From assembly GCF_023913735.1 (NCBI RefSeq), contig NZ_JAMXBH010000003.1, positions 62,001 through 126,000 on the forward strand: 64,000 bases of DNA, given 5' to 3'. Made by a program: the position numbers and the translations under genes. This DNA is from Pseudarthrobacter raffinosi (GTDB taxonomy: Bacteria; Actinomycetota; Actinomycetes; Actinomycetales; Micrococcaceae). The notes beneath the pieces were generated by a model that was not told where the DNA came from, did no database searches, and worked only from the letters and a program-made list of their open reading frames with translations. Shown here piece after piece: positions 7,678-17,129 of this stretch (position 1 is its first letter; each line of letters begins with the position of its first letter).

Positions 7678-8874
7678 TCAGGCTTTGAGGATCAGGGCGT
7701 CGCCCTGGCCGCCGCCGCCGCACAACGCAACCACGCCTGTCCCGCCGCCGCGCCGGTTCAGCGCGAGTGCCTGATGCAGGACCAGGCGGGCCCCCGAGGC
7801 GCCCACCGGGTGGCCCAGGGCGATGGCGCCGCCGTCTGCGTTGATCCTGTCCGCGTCGATCCCCAGGTCCGTGGCGGACTGCAGCACCACCGAGGCGAAG
7901 GCTTCGTTGATCTCAATGAGGTCCACGTCGTCAATGGTCAGCCCTTCGAGTTTCAGGGCTCGCTCAATGGCGCGGGACGGCTGGGAATGCAGGGATCCAT
8001 CCGGTCCGGCGGTCTGGCCGTGGCTGCCGATTTCCGCGATCCAGCTGAGGCCGGCCGCTTCCGCAGCTGCCTTGCTGGCCACTACCACTGCTGCGGCTCC
8101 GTCTGACAGCGGGGAGGCAGAACCGGCGGTGATGGTGGCCGCCGGATCCTTGGAGAAGGCGGGCTTCAGTGCCGCCAGCGTCTCGATGGTGGTGCCGGCG
8201 CGGATGCCTTCGTCGGCATCAATCACGACGGCGGGTCCCCGGCGCTGCGGGACCTCCACCGGAGCGATCTCCTCAGCCAGGATGCCGGCCGCCCGGGCGG
8301 CCTCCGCCCGCTGGTGCGAAAGGGCGGCGACGGCGTCCTGGTCCTCGCGGCTGATGCCCAGGCGGGCGTTCCCGGCGTCGGTGGCGGAGCCCATCAGTTC
8401 GCCTGAGACGGGGTCCTGCAGGCCGTCAAAGTTCAGTGAATCCAGCAGCGGCGCATCGCCGATGGCCACGCCGCCGCGGAGCCGGGGCAGCAGGTGCGGG
8501 GCGTTGGTCATGGATTCCTGGCCCGCCGCCACAATGAAATCAGCCTCGCCGGCGCGGATCATCCGGGCGGCATCGATCACCGCGGTGAGGCCGGACAGGC
8601 ACAGTTTGTTGATGGTTACGGTGGGCACGTCCCAGCCGATGCCCGCGGCGAGGCTGGCCTGCCGGGCGGGTCCCTGGCCAGCACCCGCCTGGATGACCTG
8701 GCCTACGATGACGGCCTGGATCTGTTCCGGCGCCACACCGGACCGTTCCAGAGCGTTCCGGATGGCGTGGGCACCCAGTTCGCTGGAGGTGAGCCCGGAG
8801 AGGCCGCCGCGGAACTTGCCGAAGGGGGTCCGTGCGCCGCCCAGGATGACGGGGATGTGAGCGTCGGTGCTCAT
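7678..8874 (-). CDS. Acetyl-CoA acetyltransferase (thiolase)
   Basis: 398-residue thiolase that condenses or cleaves acyl-CoA units (acetoacetyl-CoA formation or beta-oxidation). Catalytic landmarks are complete: nucleophilic Cys in NKLCLSG (about residue 88), NEAFASV (about 320), GHPVGASGAR with the catalytic His (about 350) and CGGGGQGDALIL at the C-terminus. It is monocistronic, so biosynthetic versus degradative direction cannot be decided. Confidence 0.92.
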   Translation of the reverse strand: MSTDAHIPVILGGARTPFGKFRGGLSGLTSSELGAHAIRNALERSGVAPEQIQAVIVGQVIQAGAGQGPARQASLAAGIGWDVPTVTINKLCLSGLTAVIDAARMIRAGEADFIVAAGQESMTNAPHLLPRLRGGVAIGDAPLLDSLNFDGLQDPVSGELMGSATDAGNARLGISREDQDAVAALSHQRAEAARAAGILAEEIAPVEVPQRRGPAVVIDADEGIRAGTTIETLAALKPAFSKDPAATITAGSASPLSDGAAAVVVASKAAAEAAGLSWIAEIGSHGQTAGPDGSLHSQPSRAIERALKLEGLTIDDVDLIEINEAFASVVLQSATDLGIDADRINADGGAIALGHPVGASGARLVLHQALALNRRGGGTGVVALCGGGGQGDALILKA

Positions 8875-8978
8875 GGGGTGCCTTTCGATTGCGGATTCAA
8901 GAGTGCTCGGGGCCAGCTTAGGCGAACCGTGAGGGCCGGTGAGGTGGCGCAGGCGCTGTTGATTCGGCCGCGATCGCG

Positions 8979-9566
8979 TCAGCCGTGGAGGAGCAGTTGG
9001 TGGAGTAGGTGGTCCTGCCAGCGGCCGGCGATCTTCAGGTACTGCGGCGCCACGCCGATTTCCCGAAACCCAGCGCGTTTGAGGATCTTGCGTGAGCGCT
9101 CATTGTCGAGCAGCGTTGCCGCCTGGACCCGGTGGAGGCCCAGTTCTGTCCGGGCATGGTCAGTGGCGAAGCGGACCGCCGCAGATCCGATGCCCCGCCG
9201 GTTGAGGGTGGAATCAACCCAGTACCCGAGGTTGGCGTTGAGGAACGGCCCGCGGACGATGCCGGTGAGGATGACGGCGCCGACGATGCAAGCGGGATCG
9301 TTGTGGTCCACCAGCACCCACGGAACTTCCTGGCCCACGGAATGCTGGGCGAGCTTGGCCCGGATGATGTCCAGTTGATGCCTGGGAGCGAAGAAGGCCT
9401 CGTCCCGCTCCGGTTCCCAAGCCTCGAGGTGCTGGCGGTTCCGTAGGTAGGCCTCGCTCAGGCCGGCTGCGTCACTCCGCCGCAGCAGCCGGATCCGGAC
9501 CCCCGGGACGAGAAAGGCCGGGGAATCGCTAAGCAAGAACTCTCCCGCGCTATTCGAAGGAAGCAC
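8979..9566 (-). CDS. GNAT acetyltransferase, RimJ-like
   Basis: 195 residues. The GNAT fold is visible: RIRLLRRSDAAGL, LNANLGYWVDSTLNRRGIGSAAVRF (acetyl-CoA loop, about residue 115) and LHRVQAATLLDNERSRKILKRAGF, the RimJ/RimL hallmark. It probably acetylates a protein N-terminus or small amine. The first 15-20 residues may be non-native; a start nearer the LVPGVRIRL segment is possible. It overlaps the upstream flavin-binding gene by 17 bp, suggesting co-transcription. Confidence 0.82.
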   Translation of the reverse strand: MLPSNSAGEFLLSDSPAFLVPGVRIRLLRRSDAAGLSEAYLRNRQHLEAWEPERDEAFFAPRHQLDIIRAKLAQHSVGQEVPWVLVDHNDPACIVGAVILTGIVRGPFLNANLGYWVDSTLNRRGIGSAAVRFATDHARTELGLHRVQAATLLDNERSRKILKRAGFREIGVAPQYLKIAGRWQDHLLHQLLLHG

Positions 9567-10014
9567 GACGGCGGTCCGACAACCGGGTGTTCCAGACGTC
9601 CGGTTTGGTGACCTGGAAGCGGCGGCCGGTCAGTGCAAGTGGGGTTAGCCGGATGTAGTAATTCTTGGGTCCAGACTGCCAGGGCTCCAGATGCAGGGCG
9701 TCGACGGCGTCCTTGTCAGCCTGGGCCTCGATCACTTCGGTGTCTCCGCGCGCCACCACACTCCAGGCCACCTCCGTGCGGGGATCGTATCCATCGATCT
9801 CCAGCGCCGCGGGACGGTCCGCCTGGGCGCCCCACAGTTTGGAGCCACCGGCGCTGCGGAAGACGACGCTCCTGCGGTCCAGGACGTAGTTGACCGGAAA
9901 GATCTCCGGATGGCCGTCCACTACAAGGGCCAGCCGCCCCAGGGTGTCGTCGGCCAGTAATTCCCAGCATTCGTCAAATGTCAATTTGTTGATCGGCTGC
10001 GCGTAAGAGTTCAT
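9550..10014 (-). CDS. Pyridoxamine 5'-phosphate oxidase-like flavin-binding protein
   Basis: Split-barrel flavin/F420-binding family, about 154 residues. LTFDECWELLADDTLGRLALVVDGHPEIFPVNYVLD is the typical opening; KLWGAQADRPAALEID follows. Substrate unknown. An ATG four codons upstream (10026) is in frame, but a TATGGT box placed 7 bp before the ATG at 10014 suggests a leaderless transcript starting there, so I use 10014. It overlaps the GNAT gene. Confidence 0.8.
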   Translation of the reverse strand: MNSYAQPINKLTFDECWELLADDTLGRLALVVDGHPEIFPVNYVLDRRSVVFRSAGGSKLWGAQADRPAALEIDGYDPRTEVAWSVVARGDTEVIEAQADKDAVDALHLEPWQSGPKNYYIRLTPLALTGRRFQVTKPDVWNTRLSDRRRASFE

Positions 10015-10095
10015 GCACCAAACCATACGGACCTATGCGACGGACCAACAGGGCAGTGCCACCGTAATCCCCGGCCCGGGCCTCGGTAGTTCAAC

Positions 10096-10563
10096 TTAGG
10101 GCAGCTCAATATGCTCCCTGAGGGCGTCCAGGACCGGAAGCTGGCCCTTGACCAGCTTGCTGCGGGCCTCGGATTCCGTCACCCACCGGGCATCGTCCAC
10201 CTCGGGAAAGTCCTGGATGATACCGGATCCTTTGGGCCATTCCAGCGGAAACGTGTTGCTCACAATCCGGTCGGGCTGGAAGTCAGACTCCGCGGCGAAC
10301 ACCGTGATGATCTTTCCTGACGGTTGCCGGAACGCGCCCAGCTCAAAGTAGGCAACAGCTGGCGGCGGCGTGCCGATTTCTTCGGCAAACTCGCGCAGCG
10401 CGGCCAGCAGGGGTTCCTCGTCGGGAAGGTACTCGCCCTTGGGAACCGACCAGGACTGGGTTTGTTTGCGGGCCCAGAACGGTCCGCCCATGTGCGCTAT
10501 CCACACCTCCAGCCCGTTTGCTCCCTGCCGGAACAGCAGGATCCCGGCACTGCGAACCACCAT
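10096..10563 (-). CDS. NUDIX hydrolase
   Basis: 155 residues. The Nudix box is complete: G-E-Y-L-P-D-E-E followed by REFAEEIG (about residues 43-66), the Mg2+ site that hydrolyses nucleoside-diphosphate-X compounds. The N-terminus SAGILLFRQGANGLEVWIAHMGGPFW resembles the NTP pyrophosphohydrolase/DR1025 type; the HMGGPFW..K variant is common in uncharacterised actinobacterial members. Substrate not assignable. Confidence 0.88.
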   Translation of the reverse strand: MVVRSAGILLFRQGANGLEVWIAHMGGPFWARKQTQSWSVPKGEYLPDEEPLLAALREFAEEIGTPPPAVAYFELGAFRQPSGKIITVFAAESDFQPDRIVSNTFPLEWPKGSGIIQDFPEVDDARWVTESEARSKLVKGQLPVLDALREHIELP

Positions 10564-10629
10564 GGCTTAAGGCCTCCCTGCTGAACTTCGGAAAACTACG
10601 GGATCCGGGAAACTGCTGAATCCCGGAAC

Positions 10630-11571
10630 CTACTGGATCCCGGCAAACAATGCGTTGAGTTCGGCCGTCAGCTGCTTCTGCACCGCGGGCGTTCCGACTT
10701 CCTTGCCGTCAATGTGGTTCACCGGCGCGAGCAGCCTGATGCTGGAAATCAGCCACACGGCGTCGGCGTCCAGCAGGTCCCGCGGTTCCAGCGGCCCGTA
10801 GCCGAGTTCCCAGCCGGCCGCCTTGGCCGCCGCGAACAGGGCCCCCTGGGAAGTCCCGGGGAGGATCCCGCTGTCCAGTTGCGGGGTGATGAGGCGGCGC
10901 ACCGTCCGAGGGGCGCCGGCGCCGTCGTCGGAGGTTTCCAGATGTGCCAGCAGCACAGTGGACGTGGGGCCTTCCAGGACCCGGCCGTCGGAGGAGGTGA
11001 AGATGACGTCGTCGGCGCCCTGTTTGTGGGCGTACCGCAGGGCGGCCATGTTCGTGGCATAGGACAGGGTCTTGGCGCCGAGCAGCAGCCACGGGGCACG
11101 CTCAGCGACGTCGCTGTCGTAGCCGCGGTCCAGGAGGATGACATCGATCCCGGTTTCGCGCTGGCGGCGTCCGAGGGCGCCTACGGGGGACACCTGAACC
11201 CAGCATGTGGGGGACTCTGCGCCTTCCGGGCCGCGGGTGACCACGAGTTTCACCACCACCTCGTCCTCGGCGGGCGACGGAGCGGGATGCTGCGTCCGGT
11301 GCTCCGCGACGCCCGTGGCGATGGCAGCCCGCCACGCACCCTGCGCCGGGATCACCAGGTCAAGGGCCTGGGCGGACCCGACGAGCCGGTCCAGATGAGC
11401 CTGCAGCTTCCGGACTGCGCCGCCCACCGCGAGCATGGATTCGAATACGCCGTCCCCGCGGGTGGCGCCCTGGTCCGTGGCCATCAGCTGGGGCTGCGAA
11501 GCGTCGGCCAGCCGGCCGTCCGGGAACGCGGGGTCAAGGAAAACGAGCACCACGGGCGCAGGAGAAGTCAT
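10630..11571 (-). CDS. pabC: Aminodeoxychorismate lyase / class IV aminotransferase
   Basis: PLP fold-type IV enzyme, 313 residues. TRGDGVFESMLAVGG (about 34), the Lys-containing AKTLSYATNMAALRYAHKQGADDVIF (about 165) and the GILPGTSQGALFAAA cofactor segment are visible. In folate synthesis PabC releases pyruvate from aminodeoxychorismate to give p-aminobenzoate. The PabB-type fusion 1.6 kb downstream supports this over a branched-chain or D-amino-acid transaminase role, though class IV members are hard to separate by eye. Confidence 0.8.
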   Translation of the reverse strand: MTSPAPVVLVFLDPAFPDGRLADASQPQLMATDQGATRGDGVFESMLAVGGAVRKLQAHLDRLVGSAQALDLVIPAQGAWRAAIATGVAEHRTQHPAPSPAEDEVVVKLVVTRGPEGAESPTCWVQVSPVGALGRRQRETGIDVILLDRGYDSDVAERAPWLLLGAKTLSYATNMAALRYAHKQGADDVIFTSSDGRVLEGPTSTVLLAHLETSDDGAGAPRTVRRLITPQLDSGILPGTSQGALFAAAKAAGWELGYGPLEPRDLLDADAVWLISSIRLLAPVNHIDGKEVGTPAVQKQLTAELNALFAGIQ

Positions 11572-11606
11572 GGCTCCAGCTTAGTAGGGCCCGCCGCGGC
11601 TAAGCT

Positions 11607-13139
11607 GTGGTCATTGCCCCGCTGGAACAGGTCCGCGGGTGCGCGCAATCCGGGGGTATTCCAGTGCTGTGGCCAATTTCGCTTGCGGGTACCGCGCCGA
11701 CGTGGGTGGTGGTGGTGCTCAGCATTGCAGACCTGGTGATCCGGGTTCTGGCCATCGGCATCATCCCCGGCAACAGGCGTCCCACCACGGCCATGGCCTG
11801 GCTGCTGGGCATCTTCTTTGTGCCGTTCCTGGGCCTGGTCCTTTTCCTGCTGTTCGGAAACTTCAAGCTCTCCAGCCGCCGCCGCCAGCAGCAGGAGGTC
11901 ATCAACACCCGCGTGCGGTCCGGCATCTCGGCGCTCGCCGACGTCGTCAGTGAATATGAAGGGCCCGAATGGGTGACGTCCGCCGGGGAACTGAACCGGC
12001 GGCTCGGCTCCCTCCCCATGGTGGACGGCAATTCCGTGGACCTCCTTCCCGGCTACCCGGACTCGATCCTGGCCATGACCCAGGCCGTGCGCAAAGCCAA
12101 GACGTTCGTCAATGCCGAGTTCTACATCATGAGCACGGACCACATCACCGATGACCTGCTGACCGCCCTGGAGGAGGCCGCCGAGCGTGGCGTGGAAGTG
12201 CGCGTGCTATTTGACCACATCGGCACGCTCCGCGTCAAGGGTTACCGCGACCTGCTCAAACGGCTGCGGGCGGGAAAGATCCAGTGGAAGCGTATGCTCC
12301 CGGTGCTGCCCATCCACGGCCAATGGCGCCGCCCGGACCTTCGGAACCACCGCAAAATCATGGTGGTCGACGGCGAACTCGCCTTCACGGGCTCGCAGAA
12401 CCTGATCGAGCCCTCCTACAACAACCCCAAACACCGTAAGGCCGGCCGCGAATGGGTGGAGCTGATGGCGTGCCTGCGCGGCCCGATCGTCACCACGCTC
12501 AACGTGGTGTTCGCCACGGACTGGCTGAGCGAAACCGACGAGTCCCTGGAACACCAGCTGCAGCTCCCGGACAACCCCGAGCCGGGCAACGTCACGGCCC
12601 AGGTGGTGCCCAGCGGACCTGGGTTCATCACCGAGAACAACCTGCGCCTCTTCAACACCCTGATCTACTCCGCCCAGCACCGGATCTCCATCTGCAGCCC
12701 GTATTTCGTGCCCGATGACTCCCTGCTCTACGCCATCACCACCGCAGCCCAGCGTGGCGTGGACGTGGAGCTGTTCGTCTCCGAAAAGGGCGATCAGTTC
12801 CTGGTCCACCACGCCCAGCGCTCCTATTACGAGGCGCTGCTGGAAGCCGGCGTCCGGATCTACCTCTACAAGGCGCCCTTTGTGCTGCACGCCAAGCACT
12901 TCACCATCGACGACGAAGTGGCCGTCCTGGGCTCCAGCAACATGGACATGCGCTCGTTCTCGCTGAACATGGAGGTCTCGGTGATGCTGCTCGGTGCGGA
13001 AACCGTGAACAGTATGCGCGCGGTCGAAGACACATACCGCGACATTTCCAACGAGCTCATACTCGACGACTGGCTGCAGCGCCCCCTCGCCGCCCGCTAT
13101 GTCGATAACGTCGCCAGGCTGACCGCCACGCTCCAGTAA
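11607..13139 (+). CDS. cls: Cardiolipin synthase, phospholipase D family
   Basis: Membrane enzyme making cardiolipin from phosphatidylglycerol. Two N-terminal membrane segments (about residues 28-85) precede two PLD domains with HKD motifs: NHRKIMVVDGELAFTGSQN (about 248) and HAKHFTIDDEVAVLGSSNMD (about 429). The full open frame starts at GTG 11607, but a GTG at 11664 just before LWPISLAG is a likely alternative start, giving about 491 residues. Transcribed divergently from pabC with a 35-bp gap. Confidence 0.92.
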   Translation: MVIAPLEQVRGCAQSGGIPVLWPISLAGTAPTWVVVVLSIADLVIRVLAIGIIPGNRRPTTAMAWLLGIFFVPFLGLVLFLLFGNFKLSSRRRQQQEVINTRVRSGISALADVVSEYEGPEWVTSAGELNRRLGSLPMVDGNSVDLLPGYPDSILAMTQAVRKAKTFVNAEFYIMSTDHITDDLLTALEEAAERGVEVRVLFDHIGTLRVKGYRDLLKRLRAGKIQWKRMLPVLPIHGQWRRPDLRNHRKIMVVDGELAFTGSQNLIEPSYNNPKHRKAGREWVELMACLRGPIVTTLNVVFATDWLSETDESLEHQLQLPDNPEPGNVTAQVVPSGPGFITENNLRLFNTLIYSAQHRISICSPYFVPDDSLLYAITTAAQRGVDVELFVSEKGDQFLVHHAQRSYYEALLEAGVRIYLYKAPFVLHAKHFTIDDEVAVLGSSNMDMRSFSLNMEVSVMLLGAETVNSMRAVEDTYRDISNELILDDWLQRPLAARYVDNVARLTATLQ

Positions 13140-13177
13140 CTCTTGACAAGGATAGGAGCATCAAAAACTTCGGGGGG

Positions 13178-15301
13178 TCAGGCGTCGGGAAAGTCCGCAC
13201 CCAGCGCGGAAAGCACACCGTGCGCCTTCACGCGGATTTCGTCGTACTCCTCGTCAGGTACGGAGTCGGCGGTGATGGCGCCGCCGACGCCGAGGGTGAG
13301 TTCCGCCGTCGATGCTTGTCCGCCGCCGTCCCCGGCCACCGCCGTGGTTACCAGGGTGCGGATCGCCACCGCCAGGTCCGTGGCCCCGTTGAGCGAAAAG
13401 TAGCCGATCGCGCCGGAATACAGGCCGCGCGGGCCCTCCTCCAACCGGTCCAGGATGGCCATGGTGCTGATTTTCGGGGCGCCGGTCATGGAGCCGGCCG
13501 GGAAACAGGCGGCCACCGCCTCGGCCCGCGGCGAGCCGGGCAGGAGCCGCGCGTCGATGGTGCTGACCATCTGGTGCACCGTGGCGTAGCTTTCGATCTC
13601 GCACAGCCTGCTGACAGTCACCGATCCAGGTTCCGCGAAGTGGCTGAGGTCGTTCCGCAGCAGGTCCACAATCATGATGTTTTCCGCGCGGTCCTTCAGC
13701 GAGGTCGCCAGGTTCTCCCGCATCTGCCTGTCACGCTCCGGATCAGCACCCCGGCGGCGGGTGCCCTTGATCGGTTCGGCGCGCATGCCGCCGTCGGACG
13801 TTATCCTCAGGAACCGCTCCGGCGACGTGCTGGCCACCGTCAGCCCGCCGAACCGCAGGTAGCTGGCGAACGGCGCGGGATTCTTCCGCCGCAGCGCGAG
13901 GTACGTGGGCCAGGGGGCAGCCGCGGCGGCGGGCAGCCGGGCCGTGAGCGTGGTGGTCAGGCAGACCTCGTATGAGTTCCCTTCACGGATTTCGTGCTGG
14001 GCGGCCGCGATTTTGGCCAGGTAGGAGGGCTCCGTGTCGCGGCTGCTGAACGCGGGCCCAACGGGACGGACGACGCCGTCGCTGCCGCCGGCGTGCGTGC
14101 GTTGGTCCCCTGGGCCTGGCGTGCTCGCGGCGGGGGCGACAGCGGCGGCGACAGCGACGGCCGCGCGGGCGTCGGTCAGCCAGTGGTCGGCGTCGGGCGC
14201 TTCCAGGGCAAGGAGCCAGGCCGCTCCTTCCACGTGGTCCAAAACGACGGCTCGGCCCGCGAAGATCAGGGCCGCGTCAGGGGTCGGCGCCGCCACGTCC
14301 GTCCCGCCGGTTTCGCGCTTGAGCTCATAGCCCAGGCAGCCCAGCCAGCCCAGGGTGAAGTCGCCCGGGTAGCCGTCCGGCGTGCGGACCGCCCGGCGTC
14401 CCCAGACCGTGTCCAGCCAGCGGAAGAACGGTCCCGGCACGCGCGCCGTGGCGGAGCCTGCCGTGATGACGCTTTCGCCGGACCGGTGCGTGACCGCCTG
14501 GCCGTACGTCCCGCCGTCGTCCGCGAGGATGCTGAAGCGGCTGCGCGCGTTGGCGGGCGACGGCTGCGGGAGCGGCCCTGCGGGTGTGGCGACGTCCGCG
14601 TTGGAGGAGTCCAGCCAGACGGCATTGGCCGAGCCGCCGTAGAGGTTCTCGAAGAGCACGGCGGCGTCCGGCCTGGCGTCCAGCCGTTCTGCGCGCAGCC
14701 TGAGGCCGCGGCGGGCGGCAAGCTCGGGAACAAGGGCAGGTCCGAGAGCGGGCAGGTACGCGAGGGCCTGCATAACGTCGGCGGTGGCGGAACCGTCGGC
14801 ATTGTTGAGGACGCGGATATCGGCTTCGTGAGGGACGTCGTCGTCGGCGAGCCAGGCTTCCTCCTGCTCAGCCCACTGGTCCCAAAACGGCTCATACGTG
14901 CCGCCGTCGCGGTCCAGGGCACGCTTTCGGCGGATGTCGTCCGGCGAGTCGGCCCAGATGACAGCGCTGAGCAGGGGCCGGGCGTCCGCAGCCGCCGCCC
15001 CCACTCCCTCAATGATCACGATCTCGGCGGGCAGCGTGACGCGTGTGTCGCCGTCGTAATGCCTTTCCCAGTCCCAGCTGGTCCAGGTGGCGGGCTCGGC
15101 GCGGCTCAACGGCGTGAGCACGGTGGAAACGTAGCGCTCGATGCCCGCGGTGAGGCCGTTCCAGCCCGGGTAGATGTCCTCCAGGTGGAAGAGCGCGACT
15201 TTGTGATGGTTCCGCAGCTGCGCGGCCAGTTCGATGGCCAGAGTGGTTTTCCCTGCGCCGGATCGCCCGTCAATGGCGATGATCACAGGTGCGGGGGTCA
15301 T
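13178..15301 (-). CDS. P-loop kinase fused to aminodeoxychorismate synthase component I
   Basis: 707 residues in two parts. Residues 1-190 form a uridine-kinase-like P-loop domain: Walker A GRSGAGKTT (12-20), HLEDIYPGW, a VIIEGVG Walker B-like strand and RKRALDRDG. From about residue 205 it is a full chorismate-utilising enzyme: NSYEVCLTTT, SPERFLR, PIKGTRRRG (510-518; the Lys typical of PabB), AENIMIVDLLRNDL, PAGSMTGAPK and GVGGAITADS. PabB aminates chorismate for pABA/folate synthesis. No glutaminase (PabA) partner is in the window. The kinase part has no obvious place in the pathway. It overlaps the phosphatase stop by 4 bp (ATGA). Confidence 0.88.
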   Translation of the reverse strand: MTPAPVIIAIDGRSGAGKTTLAIELAAQLRNHHKVALFHLEDIYPGWNGLTAGIERYVSTVLTPLSRAEPATWTSWDWERHYDGDTRVTLPAEIVIIEGVGAAAADARPLLSAVIWADSPDDIRRKRALDRDGGTYEPFWDQWAEQEEAWLADDDVPHEADIRVLNNADGSATADVMQALAYLPALGPALVPELAARRGLRLRAERLDARPDAAVLFENLYGGSANAVWLDSSNADVATPAGPLPQPSPANARSRFSILADDGGTYGQAVTHRSGESVITAGSATARVPGPFFRWLDTVWGRRAVRTPDGYPGDFTLGWLGCLGYELKRETGGTDVAAPTPDAALIFAGRAVVLDHVEGAAWLLALEAPDADHWLTDARAAVAVAAAVAPAASTPGPGDQRTHAGGSDGVVRPVGPAFSSRDTEPSYLAKIAAAQHEIREGNSYEVCLTTTLTARLPAAAAAPWPTYLALRRKNPAPFASYLRFGGLTVASTSPERFLRITSDGGMRAEPIKGTRRRGADPERDRQMRENLATSLKDRAENIMIVDLLRNDLSHFAEPGSVTVSRLCEIESYATVHQMVSTIDARLLPGSPRAEAVAACFPAGSMTGAPKISTMAILDRLEEGPRGLYSGAIGYFSLNGATDLAVAIRTLVTTAVAGDGGGQASTAELTLGVGGAITADSVPDEEYDEIRVKAHGVLSALGADFPDA

Positions 15302-15870
15302 GAAATAGAGCGTACCTGCTGCTGCATCAGCTGCTGTCGCGGCGCCGCCTGGCCAAGGACCATGCGGACATGCGCGACGACGCCGGGCACGGCGCCGCGG
15401 ATCTGCTCCCAGACGGCGCTAAAATCGGCATGGCCCCCGTACCAGGGATCCTCGATGCCTTGGTCCAGCAGATCGCTGCCGGCAGCGGCGAGGTTGAAGC
15501 TGCGGAGCATCCGGACTTTGTTCATGGTGTGCGCGTCCGGCGCGGCGTCGCGCAGCCAGGCGTAGTGGTCAACGTCCAGTGCCAGGATGAGATCGCGCTC
15601 GCGGAACCACCCGGCCTGCCAGGCGCGGGCAACATGGTGCTCTGAGCTCAAGTGCGTTTCCGCAAGCCGGCGGGCGGCGCGCGGATCGATGGGCTGTCCT
15701 GCCTCATAACCGGTAGTTCCCGCCGAATCCACTGTCACATCCGAGCCCATGCCCTCGGCTTGGAAGGCCGCGCCCGACATCATCTCAGCCATCGGTGACC
15801 GGCAAATATTTCCCGTGCAGACGGCGATGATTCGGTATGGGCTCGACGATGAGTTCATGGGGCTAAGCAT
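15298..15870 (-). CDS. Low-molecular-weight protein-tyrosine phosphatase
   Basis: 190 residues. The catalytic P-loop CTGNICRS (CX5R, about residues 18-25) sits near the N-terminus. The usual C-terminal DP acid pair appears as IEDPWYGG (about 140), family-consistent. It removes phosphate from protein tyrosines, or acts on small substrates as in arsenate reductases; context favours PTP. An ATG four codons in is an equally good start. It is coupled by a 4-bp overlap to the kinase-PabB fusion. Confidence 0.88.
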   Translation of the reverse strand: MLSPMNSSSSPYRIIAVCTGNICRSPMAEMMSGAAFQAEGMGSDVTVDSAGTTGYEAGQPIDPRAARRLAETHLSSEHHVARAWQAGWFRERDLILALDVDHYAWLRDAAPDAHTMNKVRMLRSFNLAAAGSDLLDQGIEDPWYGGHADFSAVWEQIRGAVPGVVAHVRMVLGQAAPRQQLMQQQVRSIS

Positions 15871-15987
15871 GCGGGACTGGGGGGCATTCTTGGCCAGCTG
15901 GCATTCACATGACGTGACAGATTCGTAAGAAATTTGACCGAAGAGTCAAAATTCCGTCCGTCCGTCTGCCTTCCAGGATCGGCCTTG

Positions 15988-16998
15988 CTAGGCGTCCTGC
16001 AGCGGGCGCCGTGCCAGCCATGCTGCCACGATCGCGCCGGAGATGTTGTGCCAGAGCGAGAAAACGGCGGACGGCAGTGCGGCCAGCGGGGTGAAATGCG
16101 CGGTGGCCAGCGTGGCGGCCAAACCGGAGTTCTGCATGCCCACTTCGAAGGCGAGCGCCCTCCGTGCTTTATCGTCCAGCCGGCCCAGTTTGCCCGCCAG
16201 GTAGCCCAGGCCCAGGCCGAAGCCGTTGTGGAGGACCACTGCGAGGAACACAATGCCGCCCGCGGCCACGATCTTAGAGGCGCTGCCCGCCACAACAATC
16301 GCGACAATGAAGGAAATTACGACGGCGGATGCCCAGGGGAGCGCCGGTAGCAGCTTGGCGATGAGGTTCTTGAAGAACAGCCGCGCGAGCAGCCCGGCGA
16401 TGACGGGCAGGAGTACCGTCTTGACGATGTCCAGGACCATGCTCCCAGCGTCGATTTCCAGGAACGATCCGGCCAGGAACAGGACCAGCAGTGGCGTAAC
16501 CACCGGTGCGATCAGGGTGGATACCGAAGCGACGGCGACGGACAGGGCAACGTCCCCCTTGGCCAGGAATGCCATCACGTTCGAGGCGGTGCCGGATGGT
16601 GCACAGCCCACCAGGATCAGGCCTACGGCAAGCTCCGGCGGAAGCTGGAGCGCCACGGCAATCAGCCAGCCCGCGCCGGGCATGATCACGTAGTGCGCCA
16701 CAATGCCCAGGACCACTGCCCACGGGCGCTTCACCACAGAGGCAAAATCCAGCGGCGTCAGGGTCAGGCCCATGCAGAACATGATGATGCCCAGCAGGTA
16801 CGGGACGCTGGGCCCCAGCGGCTGGAAGGTGGCTGGCACAAGGAAGCCGGCGACGCCCGCCAGGACCACCAGCGCCGGGAGGATCGTGACGGCAAGCCGC
16901 GCGATTTTCGCCTCGGCGGCCAGCGCCGGGTTGGTGGGTACTGGGGCTTGATCAGTGCCGGATTCTGTCGATGTGGGGGATTTGGTTGCCTCAAGCAT
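15988..16998 (-). CDS. Bile acid:sodium symporter (BASS) family transporter
   Basis: 336 residues, about nine to ten membrane segments after a 30-residue polar N-terminus. BASS marks: MFCMGLTLTPLDF (about 92), VGCAPSGTASNVMAFLAKGDVALSV (sodium/substrate crossing helix, about 150) and EVGMQNSGLAATLA (about 290). Bacterial members carry organic acids such as pantoate or pyrimidine precursors; substrate cannot be named. It is monocistronic. Confidence 0.88.
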   Translation of the reverse strand: MLEATKSPTSTESGTDQAPVPTNPALAAEAKIARLAVTILPALVVLAGVAGFLVPATFQPLGPSVPYLLGIIMFCMGLTLTPLDFASVVKRPWAVVLGIVAHYVIMPGAGWLIAVALQLPPELAVGLILVGCAPSGTASNVMAFLAKGDVALSVAVASVSTLIAPVVTPLLVLFLAGSFLEIDAGSMVLDIVKTVLLPVIAGLLARLFFKNLIAKLLPALPWASAVVISFIVAIVVAGSASKIVAAGGIVFLAVVLHNGFGLGLGYLAGKLGRLDDKARRALAFEVGMQNSGLAATLATAHFTPLAALPSAVFSLWHNISGAIVAAWLARRPLQDA

Positions 16999-17129
16999 TT
17001 ATCGATCGTGGCATTGATGTCCGGCAGGTGACCACTTCATGACCATGCTCAGGGCAAAAATGTCAGACATCTGCGGCCGAAGGCTTGCCAGTGGATCCAG
17101 GCCTTGACGACGGGCCTGGAAGAACAGGC

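Noticed and set aside
13994..15565. 523-codon plus-strand frame opposite the kinase-PabB gene
   Set aside because: Composition is Arg/Gly/Ala-rich shadow; the opposite strand carries two unmistakable conserved domains.
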